From: Anaerolineae bacterium
GTDB taxonomy: Bacteria; Chloroflexota; Anaerolineae; Aggregatilineales; Phototrophicaceae
Length of the DNA stretch: 29,151 nucleotides
Direction: 5' to 3'
NCBI GenBank assembly: GCA_028284565.1
Contig: JANQRM010000044.1
Location: 1-29,151 of the forward strand
The stretch's first letter is position 1. The number at the start of each line of letters is the position of its first letter. Below are positions 1 to 7,752 of this stretch, in pieces. The position numbers were made by a program, and so were the translations under genes. A model generated the notes under the pieces. The model was not told the DNA's origin, ran no database searches, and saw nothing but the letters and a program-made list of their open reading frames with translations.

Positions 1-2
1 TT

Positions 3-1019
3 ATTGTGGTTTCGTTACCACCAACTGACTTACCGCCTCCGACGTTTACGCCAACCCGTACACCGACTCCCTTCCCCAGTGAGACTCCGACGAACACACC
101 CTTCCCCTTGAATCAATTTGAAGCCTTGTATCTGGCGCGGAATCCGATTGATACGGCTTCGACGTTGTATCGTATGACGGGAGATGGCAGTGGGGAGCAA
201 GTTCTCGCTGATAATATTCTTGATTTTGCTTATTCTCCCGATGGACGACAAATCGCCTTTTCGCGGATGGTTGAATATCTACCGGATGAGGAGAACCCGG
301 ATGCTACGGAGGTATCGGAAATTTTCCTCGCTTCTTTGGATAACCTCGACTCGGCACAGCAATTGACGACGGTTCGGGTGGCGAATGCCCATAGCCCTGC
401 CTTTTCGCCCGATGGATTGCAATTGGTTTTTGTGTCGGATTTGGGTGGGGATGATAATCTGTGGCTACATGATATTAATACGGGGTTATCCACACAATTG
501 ACCTTTTACGAGGGGATTGACCGTGACCCGCATTGGTCGCCCGATGGCACGCAATTGGTCTTCACGTCTGACCGTGGGTCGGCAGGTTTGACGGAAATCT
601 TCCGCTTGACCTTTGTGATTCGGCTGGAAGGTGCGCCAGAAGGTGAAGAAGCGCATGACATTGAGCGTATCACAGATGACCGTGGCAGTAGCTTCTCTCC
701 TAAATGGTCGAATGATATGTCGCAAATTGTGTATTTGAATGACCGAGAAGGCGATTCGGATATTTTTGTGGTTGATGCCAATGGGGTGAATCGTCGCTTT
801 GTGACGGTGGATGATGACGGCGCAGAAGACCGTCAGGCGAACTTCACGCCCGATGGTCGCTTGGTGGTGTTCGTTTCTAACCGTGAGAATGACCGCTTCC
901 AAGCCTATTTGGTTGATACACAAGGACGAAACTTGACTCCCTTAATTACAACCGAGCAAGAGGTTCAGTCGGTTGCGTATCGACCTGAATTGATTTTCCG
1001 CTTTGTGCCGGAGCCATAA
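3..1019 (+). CDS. TolB/WD40-like beta-propeller protein (5' partial)
   Basis: The reading frame is open at the window edge, so the true start lies upstream; a GTG at 6 is available but the sequence around it is already a low-complexity linker. About 35 residues of Thr/Pro-rich 'TPTRTPTPFPSETPT' linker are followed by a propeller made of PD40/TolB-type blades. Five blades are visible by the recurring core 'SPDG-x-QIAFSR', 'SPDG-x-QLVFVSD', 'SPDG-x-QLVFTSD', 'SNDMSQIVYLND' and 'TPDGRLVVFVSN'. Such linkers normally join a membrane anchor or kinase-like N-terminus to an outside propeller, so the missing part probably contains a transmembrane helix. The next gene, 24 bases on, also ends in a propeller of this kind, suggesting one operon. 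The ligand and role are unknown; TolB-like propellers usually mediate protein or glycan contacts. The family call is strong and the function is not assigned. Confidence 0.8.
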   Translation: MVVSLPPTDLPPPTFTPTRTPTPFPSETPTNTPFPLNQFEALYLARNPIDTASTLYRMTGDGSGEQVLADNILDFAYSPDGRQIAFSRMVEYLPDEENPDATEVSEIFLASLDNLDSAQQLTTVRVANAHSPAFSPDGLQLVFVSDLGGDDNLWLHDINTGLSTQLTFYEGIDRDPHWSPDGTQLVFTSDRGSAGLTEIFRLTFVIRLEGAPEGEEAHDIERITDDRGSSFSPKWSNDMSQIVYLNDREGDSDIFVVDANGVNRRFVTVDDDGAEDRQANFTPDGRLVVFVSNRENDRFQAYLVDTQGRNLTPLITTEQEVQSVAYRPELIFRFVPEP

Positions 1020-1043
1020 CGACCCACTTAAAGGACAAATGCT

Positions 1044-2528
1044 ATGACCTTGCATGATGATGCCCAAGACCTGATGATTCAGGCACAAGAAGCTCTGGAT
1101 GAGGGCGATTCGAATCAAGCGCGCGAATTGTATCAGCGTGTGGTTGAGGTTGATGAAACGAATGTTGAGGCATGGATTGCCCTGACGAAGCTGGTTGATG
1201 ACCCCAATGAGAAGCGCATTTGTGCGATGACGGTGCTCCAGTTGGATGATAATAATATGTTTGCCCGTCAGGTGTTGGCGGACCTCGATGCGAAGGCGAA
1301 GAAAGAAGAGCGGGATGAATTTGCACCGGGCATTAGTCGGAGCTTGGTGCGTCGGACGATTCTGTTGGGGACCTTGTTTGTTTTGGGTGTGTGTGCTTTG
1401 ACCTTCCTGCTTCGGGGTGCGATTTTGGCTCCGAAAGAAGCGGAACGGGCAAATCTGACGCAGGTGGCTGTTGCTTCGACTCGAACAAAAGAAGCCCTAG
1501 ACTTAAGCGTGACCGAAGCGATCGTGACGCAAACGGCGCAGGTCATTAATGCAACCGAGACCGCGGTTGCATCGATTACCCCTACACTGACTCCGACGGA
1601 GACTCTGATTCCATCATTTACGCCACCGCCGACGGAGACACAAGTTAGCTTCCGTGTGCTGGACGCGCCACCGGAGACGATTGTGGGCAGTGTTGTGGCA
1701 TGGGGAGACCGTGACCCAAACAGTGATGGTTTCGTGGATATGCAACGAATCCCAGTGGGGACGGGCGTGGTGACTAAACTGGGAAATTTGGTGGTACGGA
1801 ATCCATCGGTTGATTCGAATTTCACCCGTATTGTTTATCAAACCTTTGGAAGTTTAGGCGCGAGAAGTTTGGAAGTTGCGAATGCCAATGATCCGACTCT
1901 GGGTGAATCGCTGGATGCCCGTTGGATCGGGGAATTTGAATTAACAGACCCCAACTTCCCGACGTTGAATGCCGATGGAACGGTCTTGGTGTTTGTCGGC
2001 ACGTCGATTGATAACAATATGACGGACTTGTATTTGATTAACTTCTTGACGAATGAATTGCGACGCATGACAAATGGGGTGGGTACATTTGGCGCACCCG
2101 CACTCTCACCCGATGGGACTCGTCTGGTTGTGCCGTTGACGGACACGGGGGGAACCGATCTCGTTCTGATAACAGTCGCGGATGGGACGATGGTGAAATT
2201 AACGGAGGATGGGAGTACGACTGTAGAATCCTCCCCCTCATGGTCGCCAGTGGATAATTTAGTTGTGTATAGCGCATATACCACGAATCCGAGTGATAAT
2301 GACATCTTTGTGATGCGGATTTTGGATGCAAGCGTCACGATTGAACCGCTGATTGTGTCGACGGATGATGAACTGTATCCGGTGTATAGTCCGAGTGGAC
2401 GTTATGTGGCGTATGCAAGTAACCCGACTGGCAACTATAATATCTTCATCTCTGAGCCAACTGTTCTGACGGTGTGGCAATTGACGACGAGCGAATTTGA
2501 CTTTTTCCCGACGACGTGGTTGCCGTAG
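1044..2528 (+). CDS. TPR-like / transmembrane / propeller fusion protein
   Basis: This 494-residue protein has three parts. Residues 1-90 are helical and TPR-like (ALDEGDSNQARELYQRVVE followed by a second helical pair) and should be cytoplasmic. A single membrane helix lies at about residues 105-124, preceded by 'SLVRR'. A Thr/Ala-rich then Thr/Pro-rich linker (about 135-200) leads to an extracytoplasmic PD40-type propeller with blade cores 'NADGTVLVFVG', 'SPDGTRLVVPLT', 'SPVDNLVVYSA' and 'SPSGRYVAYAS'. The arrangement suggests a signal or scaffold across the membrane. The start is supported by AAAGGA at 1030-1035, 8 bases before ATG. It follows the upstream propeller gene closely and is terminated by a strong hairpin at 2576-2605. 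The fold calls are good; the biological role is unknown. Confidence 0.85.
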   Translation: MTLHDDAQDLMIQAQEALDEGDSNQARELYQRVVEVDETNVEAWIALTKLVDDPNEKRICAMTVLQLDDNNMFARQVLADLDAKAKKEERDEFAPGISRSLVRRTILLGTLFVLGVCALTFLLRGAILAPKEAERANLTQVAVASTRTKEALDLSVTEAIVTQTAQVINATETAVASITPTLTPTETLIPSFTPPPTETQVSFRVLDAPPETIVGSVVAWGDRDPNSDGFVDMQRIPVGTGVVTKLGNLVVRNPSVDSNFTRIVYQTFGSLGARSLEVANANDPTLGESLDARWIGEFELTDPNFPTLNADGTVLVFVGTSIDNNMTDLYLINFLTNELRRMTNGVGTFGAPALSPDGTRLVVPLTDTGGTDLVLITVADGTMVKLTEDGSTTVESSPSWSPVDNLVVYSAYTTNPSDNDIFVMRILDASVTIEPLIVSTDDELYPVYSPSGRYVAYASNPTGNYNIFISEPTVLTVWQLTTSEFDFFPTTWLP

Positions 2529-2575
2529 CTGGAGTAATTAGTGTTTAGTTTTTAGTTGTTAGACAAGCAGGTTGT

Positions 2576-2613
2576 AGCTCCTTATTCAAACCTGAACAAG
2601 GAGCTTATTTATT
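2576..2613 (+). terminator. Rho-independent terminator, probably bidirectional
   Basis: AGCTCCTT (2576-2583) pairs perfectly with AAGGAGCT (2598-2605). Inside, TTCA (2585-2588) pairs with TGAA (2593-2596) around an AACC tetraloop, with a single A/C mismatch between the two stems. The plus-strand tail is T-rich (TTATTTATT), which fits termination of the propeller gene at 1044-2528. The hairpin abuts the stop codon of the convergent TPR gene, so it may serve both strands, although the minus-strand side has no T tract. Confidence 0.8.
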
Positions 2614-3757
2614 CATCCTCAGCTTCAAGGTTGGCTTCGAGTTCGGCGATAAGGGTTAGTACTGTCGGGTCAACGTTATCTTCTCCCGCGTCGGCGACAT
2701 AGGCTTTCAAATCTGCTAGTCCCAATTCAAACTCTTGAAGACGCAAGTAGGCATCGGCACGACTGGCGTGGGCGCGCTGGTCATTGGGAACGAGTTCGAG
2801 GACGCGTGTGTAATCTTCAATGGCACGTTCAAATTGGTTGGTAAAACGATAAGCATCCCCACGTGTGATGAGTATTCCATCATTATAGGGATTGAGTTCG
2901 GCGGCGATGGAGAGGTCAGCTAATGCCGCATCATAATCTCCAATCACGCCTGCAAAGTTCCCACGGAAGAAGTAGCCTTCTGGACTATAGGGAGCAAGGA
3001 TAATCGCTTGCGTGTAATCGTCAAAGCCTTGTGCGAATTGTTCTAGTGCTATGTAGGCATTGCCCCGATTGCCATAGGCTGTTGAGAGTAAACCGTCGAG
3101 TTCGATGGCACGGTCAAATTCAGAGATGGCAGTTTGGATTTCGTCAATCCGCATGAAAGCAATCCCACGTACAACATAGATGTTGGCATCATTCGGTGCG
3201 AGTTCGATGGCTTTGTCCAATTCGGCAAATCCGCCCCGCATGTTGCCCACGCTAAAGCGCAGTTCAGCGAGTCCAGTATAGATGGCGGGGTTATTGGGGT
3301 TCAGTTCAATAGCAGAGTCGAAATCGGCGAGGGCTTCATCAATAAAGCCAAATTGACGATAGAAATCGGCACGGCTGAGATACGCAAGTTGGTTCTCTGG
3401 ATCGAGGTTGATGGCGGTGCTATAATCGTCGAATGCCTCTTGGAAGCGCACCATTTGCAGGTACGTATCGCCACGCCAACGATAGGATTCGCTGAAAGAG
3501 GAGTTATTTTCAATGGCTTGGGTGAAATCGGCAAGGGATTCGTCAAAGTTGAAGAGTTGGAAGTGGGTGCGTCCACGATGGAAATAGGCAAGTGGATTCG
3601 TGCCGTCCTCTGTTATGAATTCATCAAAGAATGCTAAGGCAATGTCATAGTCGCGTGCGTCGTAGGCTTCGAGTCCAGCCGCTAACTCATCTTGGGCGAA
3701 AGTGGGGATGCTGAGTAAACAGAATAGAGTAATGAGAATGACGACTTGTTTTCGCAT
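2609..3757 (-). CDS. secreted tetratricopeptide-repeat protein
   Basis: This is a 382-residue protein. The N-terminus is a clear signal peptide (MRKQVVILITLFCLL, cleavage likely after 'TFA'). Nearly all the rest is TPR repeats of 34 residues. Typical units read 'A-x-A-Y-x-x-RG-x-x-Y/F-x-x-x-x-x-x-x-A-x-x-D-x-x-x-A-I-E-L-x-P', with about ten copies. Exported TPR solenoids bind other proteins and act as scaffolds; no partner can be named. The start is fixed by AGGAGT (3765-3770, minus), 7 bases before ATG. A TATAAT -10 box lies at 3820-3825 (minus). It is convergent with the propeller genes and shares their terminator. The C-terminus is acidic (EANLEAEDE). Confident as a TPR protein; function unknown. 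Confidence 0.88.
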   Translation of the reverse strand: MRKQVVILITLFCLLSIPTFAQDELAAGLEAYDARDYDIALAFFDEFITEDGTNPLAYFHRGRTHFQLFNFDESLADFTQAIENNSSFSESYRWRGDTYLQMVRFQEAFDDYSTAINLDPENQLAYLSRADFYRQFGFIDEALADFDSAIELNPNNPAIYTGLAELRFSVGNMRGGFAELDKAIELAPNDANIYVVRGIAFMRIDEIQTAISEFDRAIELDGLLSTAYGNRGNAYIALEQFAQGFDDYTQAIILAPYSPEGYFFRGNFAGVIGDYDAALADLSIAAELNPYNDGILITRGDAYRFTNQFERAIEDYTRVLELVPNDQRAHASRADAYLRLQEFELGLADLKAYVADAGEDNVDPTVLTLIAELEANLEAEDE

Positions 3758-3819
3758 GAATGTTACTCCTCATGTGTGAAAACATGATTATTTCAATTTG
3801 TTCTATTTTAGCAGAGCTT

Positions 3820-3842
3820 ATTATATGGGCGTACAGTTGTAC
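3820..3842 (-). promoter_or_regulatory. -10 box with adjacent inverted repeat upstream of the TPR gene
   Basis: On the minus strand TATAAT lies at 3820-3825. No good -35 is found at the usual spacing. Immediately upstream, GTACA-GT-TGTAC (3831-3842) is a near-perfect palindrome sitting in the spacer, where a regulator could compete with RNA polymerase. The -10 match is exact; the operator role is inference. Confidence 0.45.
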
Positions 3843-3905
3843 TCCCCTAAGATCAATTGGTATTTCTTAGATTGTTGATATATATCTTGCTCTGAAAGAA
3901 GCGAT

Positions 3906-4412
3906 CTACAAATCCAACCATAACTTCAAATAATGAACGGGTTCTTTACCCTGTCCGACATCGACCATCACTTGATAATCAAAAGCGAATCCGAGACGTT
4001 CATAGAGGACGCGGGCGCGCGGGTTGCTGAGTGCCACGCCGATTTCGACACAATTCACCCGCATGGCATGAGCTTGATGGACGAGATATTGGATGAGTGC
4101 TGTGCCTAAGCCTCGGCTTCGATAGCCGTTGGGGACAACTAAATCGCTGATTTCAGCACAACCAGACCAAACCGTGAGTTGTCCGTATCCCCAAATGGGC
4201 ATGGTAGCTGTGCCTTCGATGACAATCCCCATTCCACGACCTTGTTCTGCCCATTGGAGGGCGCGATTGACTCGATGTTGGGCGCGTGACAAGGGTTGGT
4301 GTTGCCAACAGGTATGATAGAGCAGAAAGCTATCTACCGTTTCCACTGGGCGGAAGCGAATATGCGAAGGGGGCGGATGACAAGCGACTGGGCGTGATGA
4401 TTGAGTAACCAT
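3906..4412 (-). CDS. GNAT-family N-acetyltransferase
   Basis: A 168-residue acetyl-CoA-dependent N-acetyltransferase of the GNAT fold. Motif A is visible as 'VPNGYRSRGLGTALIQYLV', with the R-x-x-G-x-G pyrophosphate loop, followed by the beta-strand and helix region 'NPRARVLYERLGFAF' typical of motif B. The substrate cannot be told from sequence. A longer reading frame runs back to 4505, but the ATG at 4412 is preferred because a perfect TATAAT (4419-4424, minus) lies six bases upstream of it, which would put the transcript start at the ATG itself. It is divergent from the duplicated-propeller gene at 4531, with 118 bases between the starts. Confident in the family; the start choice is moderately supported. 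Confidence 0.85.
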   Translation of the reverse strand: MVTQSSRPVACHPPPSHIRFRPVETVDSFLLYHTCWQHQPLSRAQHRVNRALQWAEQGRGMGIVIEGTATMPIWGYGQLTVWSGCAEISDLVVPNGYRSRGLGTALIQYLVHQAHAMRVNCVEIGVALSNPRARVLYERLGFAFDYQVMVDVGQGKEPVHYLKLWLDL

Positions 4413-4418
4413 GCTTGT

Positions 4419-4424
4419 ATTATA
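4419..4424 (-). promoter_or_regulatory. -10 TATAAT giving a possibly leaderless GNAT mRNA
   Basis: A perfect TATAAT on the minus strand ends six bases before the ATG at 4412, with no Shine-Dalgarno between. Transcription would begin on or next to the start codon. No convincing -35 is seen at 16-18 bases. Confidence 0.5.
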
Positions 4425-4530
4425 GTCGATAGGGGTGAGTTCGGTTAGCGATGACTGTGTGAATAGCGGACAAGCGCATTTCGGGTACAATGCCAGTATA
4501 TCCAAACGCTATTGGTTGATAGGTTGATTT

Positions 4531-7116
4531 ATGTCCCGACGTGGTTGGTTATTCCTCTGCATTTTCAGCTTGTGTATTTCCCTGCAGGCGCAAAGTGAAA
4601 CATGGTTGGCGTGGCTCTACAATGCAGAGTCTGGTGAGATGTTTCAGGTGGATGGGGAGGGATTTATCACGCGACAAATCGAACTCCCACTCGCGCGGGA
4701 TTATGAGGGCTATCCTGCTCAAGTGGGAGTGTCTACGCTTGGAAATCGGGTCGCCTATGTGGTACAAGATGTCGTCGATGCCTTTGATCGCTTGCTGGTC
4801 TATGACACGGCACAAGAACAACTCAATCTCGACTTTCCCTTTGAAAACGTATTGTTTGATTCACTGGATTTCGGACGCGACCACAGCTATTTATTTAATG
4901 AACACGAGTCGGCTCTCGCGTTTGGGTTCAGCTTGGAAAGTGGCGGTTGGCAGATTCATATCCTCGATTTGCGGAGTGGCTTCTCGGCATTGATATTGCG
5001 GAGTGACGCGCCGAATCTGGACTTGCCGATTGACATGGGAATCACGCCGATTGTTCGCCTGTATGATGGCAGTCAGGTGATTTTCACCCTAGTTGAACCA
5101 ACTGAAGACGCACTCGTGACACACGGCAGTTATCGTTGGGATACAAGCAACAATCAGGTGATAGAGACTCCCTCGCGCCCTGCATTAAATGACGACTTTT
5201 TCCCACCGTCGGGCGATGTGGCGATGGTGCTAGACGATGACTTTGACTTGTTTGCCTATGCACCAGAAGATGATGAACCCTTCCTGTTGACCTCTGCGGA
5301 TAACCCGATTATCGAAACACGCTTTATCCAGAATGGCGAATTAGTCTTGCTGAACACGCTCCAAAATGGTGAGCCGATTTATGGGGTTGTGGGGCGGGAT
5401 GGCGAGGTGCGTGCGACATGGACTCCGCCCGGCTTTGTGGGGAGTTTGTATGGGACGGCTGATGGCTTTGCTTACACCGTCGAAGGCTTCAGTGGGCAAA
5501 GTGACAGCACGACGATTTTGTATCATGTGCAGACCTTTGATGGCGTGGATGGTGGGCAACCGATATTTATCACGGAATCACCCTTTCCACCGCGTTTGGT
5601 CTGGCTGAAGGATACACGACTGAGTGATTCGCCTTTCCTCACATGGGCAAGACCGGAAGACGCACTGACAGAACCAATTGAGGTGTCGATTCCCGAATGG
5701 CAAGCGTGGCTCTATGAGACCAGTGGGCGCGCGGTTCTGCTCGATCAAGATGGACGCTTGCGGGATACGGTCGAACTTGTCCCGCCGGATGATTTTGGAG
5801 ATGACTCACCACAAGCCTTGCCTGCTCATCTCAGTAGTTCATATGATGGCGTTTATCTCGTGTATGTCTATTCGCAATTGGGTATCCCGACTCTGCTCGA
5901 AGTGTATGATACTAGCCGTGACCGCGTGGTGATGGATTATCGCTTGCCCCGTGATAACACACCCTCTGTGCCGAACCATACGATTGACCGCGCGCCGAAT
6001 AACAATTTGTTTAATGAGACACAAACGGCTCTCGCGTTCGGGCATAGCTTTGGGGAAGCGGGCTGGCAGATTGCTGTGTTGGAATTAAGGACAGGCGACC
6101 TCATTACCCGCTTGGCACATGACAATCCCTCTATGCAAGCCTTGAGTGCGGAGATTGGATTTGGGGTGGTTCCCGTGATTCAACGTTTCGAGGGCAATCT
6201 GGTCTATTTCACGCTCTATACATCGGGTGCGCTGGCTCCACCTTATCCGAGTTATATCTGGAACACGACGACGGACACTATCATGCCAACGACAATTTAT
6301 GCCAATCCAGAAGTCGATAATTTTGCGCCGACGAATGAAATTATCATGGCGATGACGGATGCGCGCCTTGATAACACAGCCGCGAATTTTCAATATGGGC
6401 AAATCAATGCCCTACATATTTATGACCCCATCCGAGATGGACGTTATCCCTTCTACAATGCGCCGGAGTTGTGGTTGTTCCAGCCGAAGTTCATCCAAAA
6501 TGGCGAGCGTATCCTCGTTGGTGGGAGTGATCCATCGGGATCATTCACAGGCTGGGTGGTGATTGAACGCGATGGCACACAGGTCGGCGTGGTTCCCTTT
6601 GACCGTTCCGTGGTTGATGTGGCGGGGGTGGGCGATGGCTTTCTCTATATCCCACGTGAGACGGATGAGGAATTTCCGGCGGTGGAAGTCTGGTATGTGA
6701 ATACACGCGAGGGGTTGGGACAAGGGGAACTTATCTGGCAGTCGATACGTATGGGTCGGGCGCAATTGGTGTGGGCAGGCTATGATGCGGAGGACACTTC
6801 CTATACCGAATGGGCGCGGTTGGCTCTGCCGATTGAGTCGGGCGACACGGTGGTATCAGGCACACTGCCTCAATTAGCGGTTGGTGGGACAGGCGTAATT
6901 CGGACGCTGAACAATGATTTACTTGATGTACGAGCCGGGGTCGGGCGTGGGAATGCTGTGATTTATCGCCTGCGAATTGGGACGATTGTACGGATTTTGG
7001 AGGGTCCTCAAATACAGAATGGCATCTCATGGTGGCGTGTGCAGACGGAGCAGGACATCGAAGGCTGGATACCCGAAAGCGTGAGTGGGATTAAGGTGTT
7101 GTTGCCGAGGAGGTGA
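4531..7116 (+). CDS. large secreted protein: two duplicated propeller-like halves plus C-terminal SH3-like domain
   Basis: This is an 861-residue protein. A signal peptide (RRGWLFLCIFSLCISLQAQ, cut after 'LQA') is followed by two homologous halves. Half one starts near residue 25 (WLAWLY) and half two near residue 390 (WQAWLY). Matching landmarks are 'YLFNEHESALAFG' with 'NLFNETQTALAFG', 'GGWQIHILDLRSG' with 'AGWQIAVLELRTG', 'TPIVRLYDGSQVIFTL' with 'VPVIQRFEGNLVYFTL', and 'FIQNGELVL' with 'FIQNGERIL'. Residues about 790-855 form a bacterial SH3-like domain (LLDVRAGVGRGNAVIYRL, then WWRV and GWIPE), which in this family often binds peptidoglycan. An AGG element lies 7 bases before ATG. The next gene's Shine-Dalgarno overlaps this stop codon, so the two are co-translated. 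It is probably a wall-associated exported protein; the ligand is unknown. Confidence 0.8.
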   Translation: MSRRGWLFLCIFSLCISLQAQSETWLAWLYNAESGEMFQVDGEGFITRQIELPLARDYEGYPAQVGVSTLGNRVAYVVQDVVDAFDRLLVYDTAQEQLNLDFPFENVLFDSLDFGRDHSYLFNEHESALAFGFSLESGGWQIHILDLRSGFSALILRSDAPNLDLPIDMGITPIVRLYDGSQVIFTLVEPTEDALVTHGSYRWDTSNNQVIETPSRPALNDDFFPPSGDVAMVLDDDFDLFAYAPEDDEPFLLTSADNPIIETRFIQNGELVLLNTLQNGEPIYGVVGRDGEVRATWTPPGFVGSLYGTADGFAYTVEGFSGQSDSTTILYHVQTFDGVDGGQPIFITESPFPPRLVWLKDTRLSDSPFLTWARPEDALTEPIEVSIPEWQAWLYETSGRAVLLDQDGRLRDTVELVPPDDFGDDSPQALPAHLSSSYDGVYLVYVYSQLGIPTLLEVYDTSRDRVVMDYRLPRDNTPSVPNHTIDRAPNNNLFNETQTALAFGHSFGEAGWQIAVLELRTGDLITRLAHDNPSMQALSAEIGFGVVPVIQRFEGNLVYFTLYTSGALAPPYPSYIWNTTTDTIMPTTIYANPEVDNFAPTNEIIMAMTDARLDNTAANFQYGQINALHIYDPIRDGRYPFYNAPELWLFQPKFIQNGERILVGGSDPSGSFTGWVVIERDGTQVGVVPFDRSVVDVAGVGDGFLYIPRETDEEFPAVEVWYVNTREGLGQGELIWQSIRMGRAQLVWAGYDAEDTSYTEWARLALPIESGDTVVSGTLPQLAVGGTGVIRTLNNDLLDVRAGVGRGNAVIYRLRIGTIVRILEGPQIQNGISWWRVQTEQDIEGWIPESVSGIKVLLPRR

Positions 7117-7117
7117 G

Positions 7118-7645
7118 ATGAATCGTCATACTGCTAAACGGCTGATTCGCTATCGAAAATTGTTCTTGCGTCATCAGACAATTTTCAGATATTTTACCTT
7201 CTTTCTGTTCATCGTTAGTATCCTTCTTCTTATCCTTATCACGATTGATGCACTTGCAGATTTGGCTTGGGAAAACTATCAGTTTTTCCGCTTTTCAAGA
7301 TTTTTGAGCTACATGAGCTTGGCGTTTTTTATTCTAATTGGCGGGTCTTTTATTGCCAGTTCATTAGGTAAAGTTCCTGTTGTTCATCTGCTAGCTGTCA
7401 TTATCAATGGCTTTGTCTACTTCTTGAGCTTTTGGCTCTTTTTGGGCATATGGGCATGGAATCAATACCCAGAGAGTAGTGTCCATGAACCGCGGATTGT
7501 GAGTTATACTTTTTTTGTCAGCTTATTGATATTTATGCGTCGGCAGATGTCTTTGCCAGAAATGACATTGAGCATCTTCCGCATCTTCTCTCAGCAGGCA
7601 AGCATACATAAAGACGATTTAGAAAAAAACGTAGAACTGGTATAG
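7118..7645 (+). CDS. four-helix integral membrane protein of unknown function
   Basis: A 175-residue protein that I do not recognise. The start at ATG 7118 is fixed by a strong AGGAGG at 7108-7113; a longer frame from 7085 would run back through the previous gene. A basic N-terminus (RLIRYRKLFLRH) precedes four hydrophobic segments, roughly residues 24-45, 63-83, 88-113 and 127-139. A cytoplasmic-looking charged tail (HKDDLEKNVELV) follows. The Shine-Dalgarno overlaps the stop of the large secreted protein, so it is translationally coupled and may help anchor or export it. It is noticeably richer in A/T than its neighbour. Confidence 0.65.
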   Translation: MNRHTAKRLIRYRKLFLRHQTIFRYFTFFLFIVSILLLILITIDALADLAWENYQFFRFSRFLSYMSLAFFILIGGSFIASSLGKVPVVHLLAVIINGFVYFLSFWLFLGIWAWNQYPESSVHEPRIVSYTFFVSLLIFMRRQMSLPEMTLSIFRIFSQQASIHKDDLEKNVELV

Positions 7646-7697
7646 CAATAAACTTGTCCAAAAGGACAGGATGAATCCCTGCCTGATGCCCGATGAG

Positions 7698-7725
7698 GGG
7701 ACAAAGCGTTTGTGTAGACTATAAT
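7698..7725 (+). promoter_or_regulatory. promoter for the Rieske-domain gene
   Basis: GGGACA (7698-7703) and TATAAT (7720-7725) are separated by 16 bases. The -10 is perfect and the -35 matches 4 of 6. The start codon follows at 7753 with GGAG at 7745-7748. Confidence 0.55.
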
Positions 7726-7752
7726 TATTGAAAGAGTATTTTTTGGAGACGG

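Noticed and set aside
1268..1825. Minus-strand open frame of 185 codons under the propeller fusion gene
   Set aside because: It is low-complexity (Val/Ser/Thr rich), antisense to the Thr/Pro-rich linker, and has no start signal.
2540..2565. TTTAG-type short repeats (GTTTAGTTTTTAGTTGTTAG) as a repeat family
   Set aside because: Only one clear copy is in the window; a partly similar reverse-strand stretch near 28535-28555 is too diverged to support a repeat.
3134..3637. Plus-strand open frame of 167 codons within the TPR gene
   Set aside because: It is the antisense shadow of 34-residue TPR repeats, which produce repetitive opposite-strand frames.
7654..7670. Hairpin TGTCC-AAAA-GGACA as a terminator after the membrane protein gene
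   Set aside because: The stem is only 5 bp and no T tract follows.
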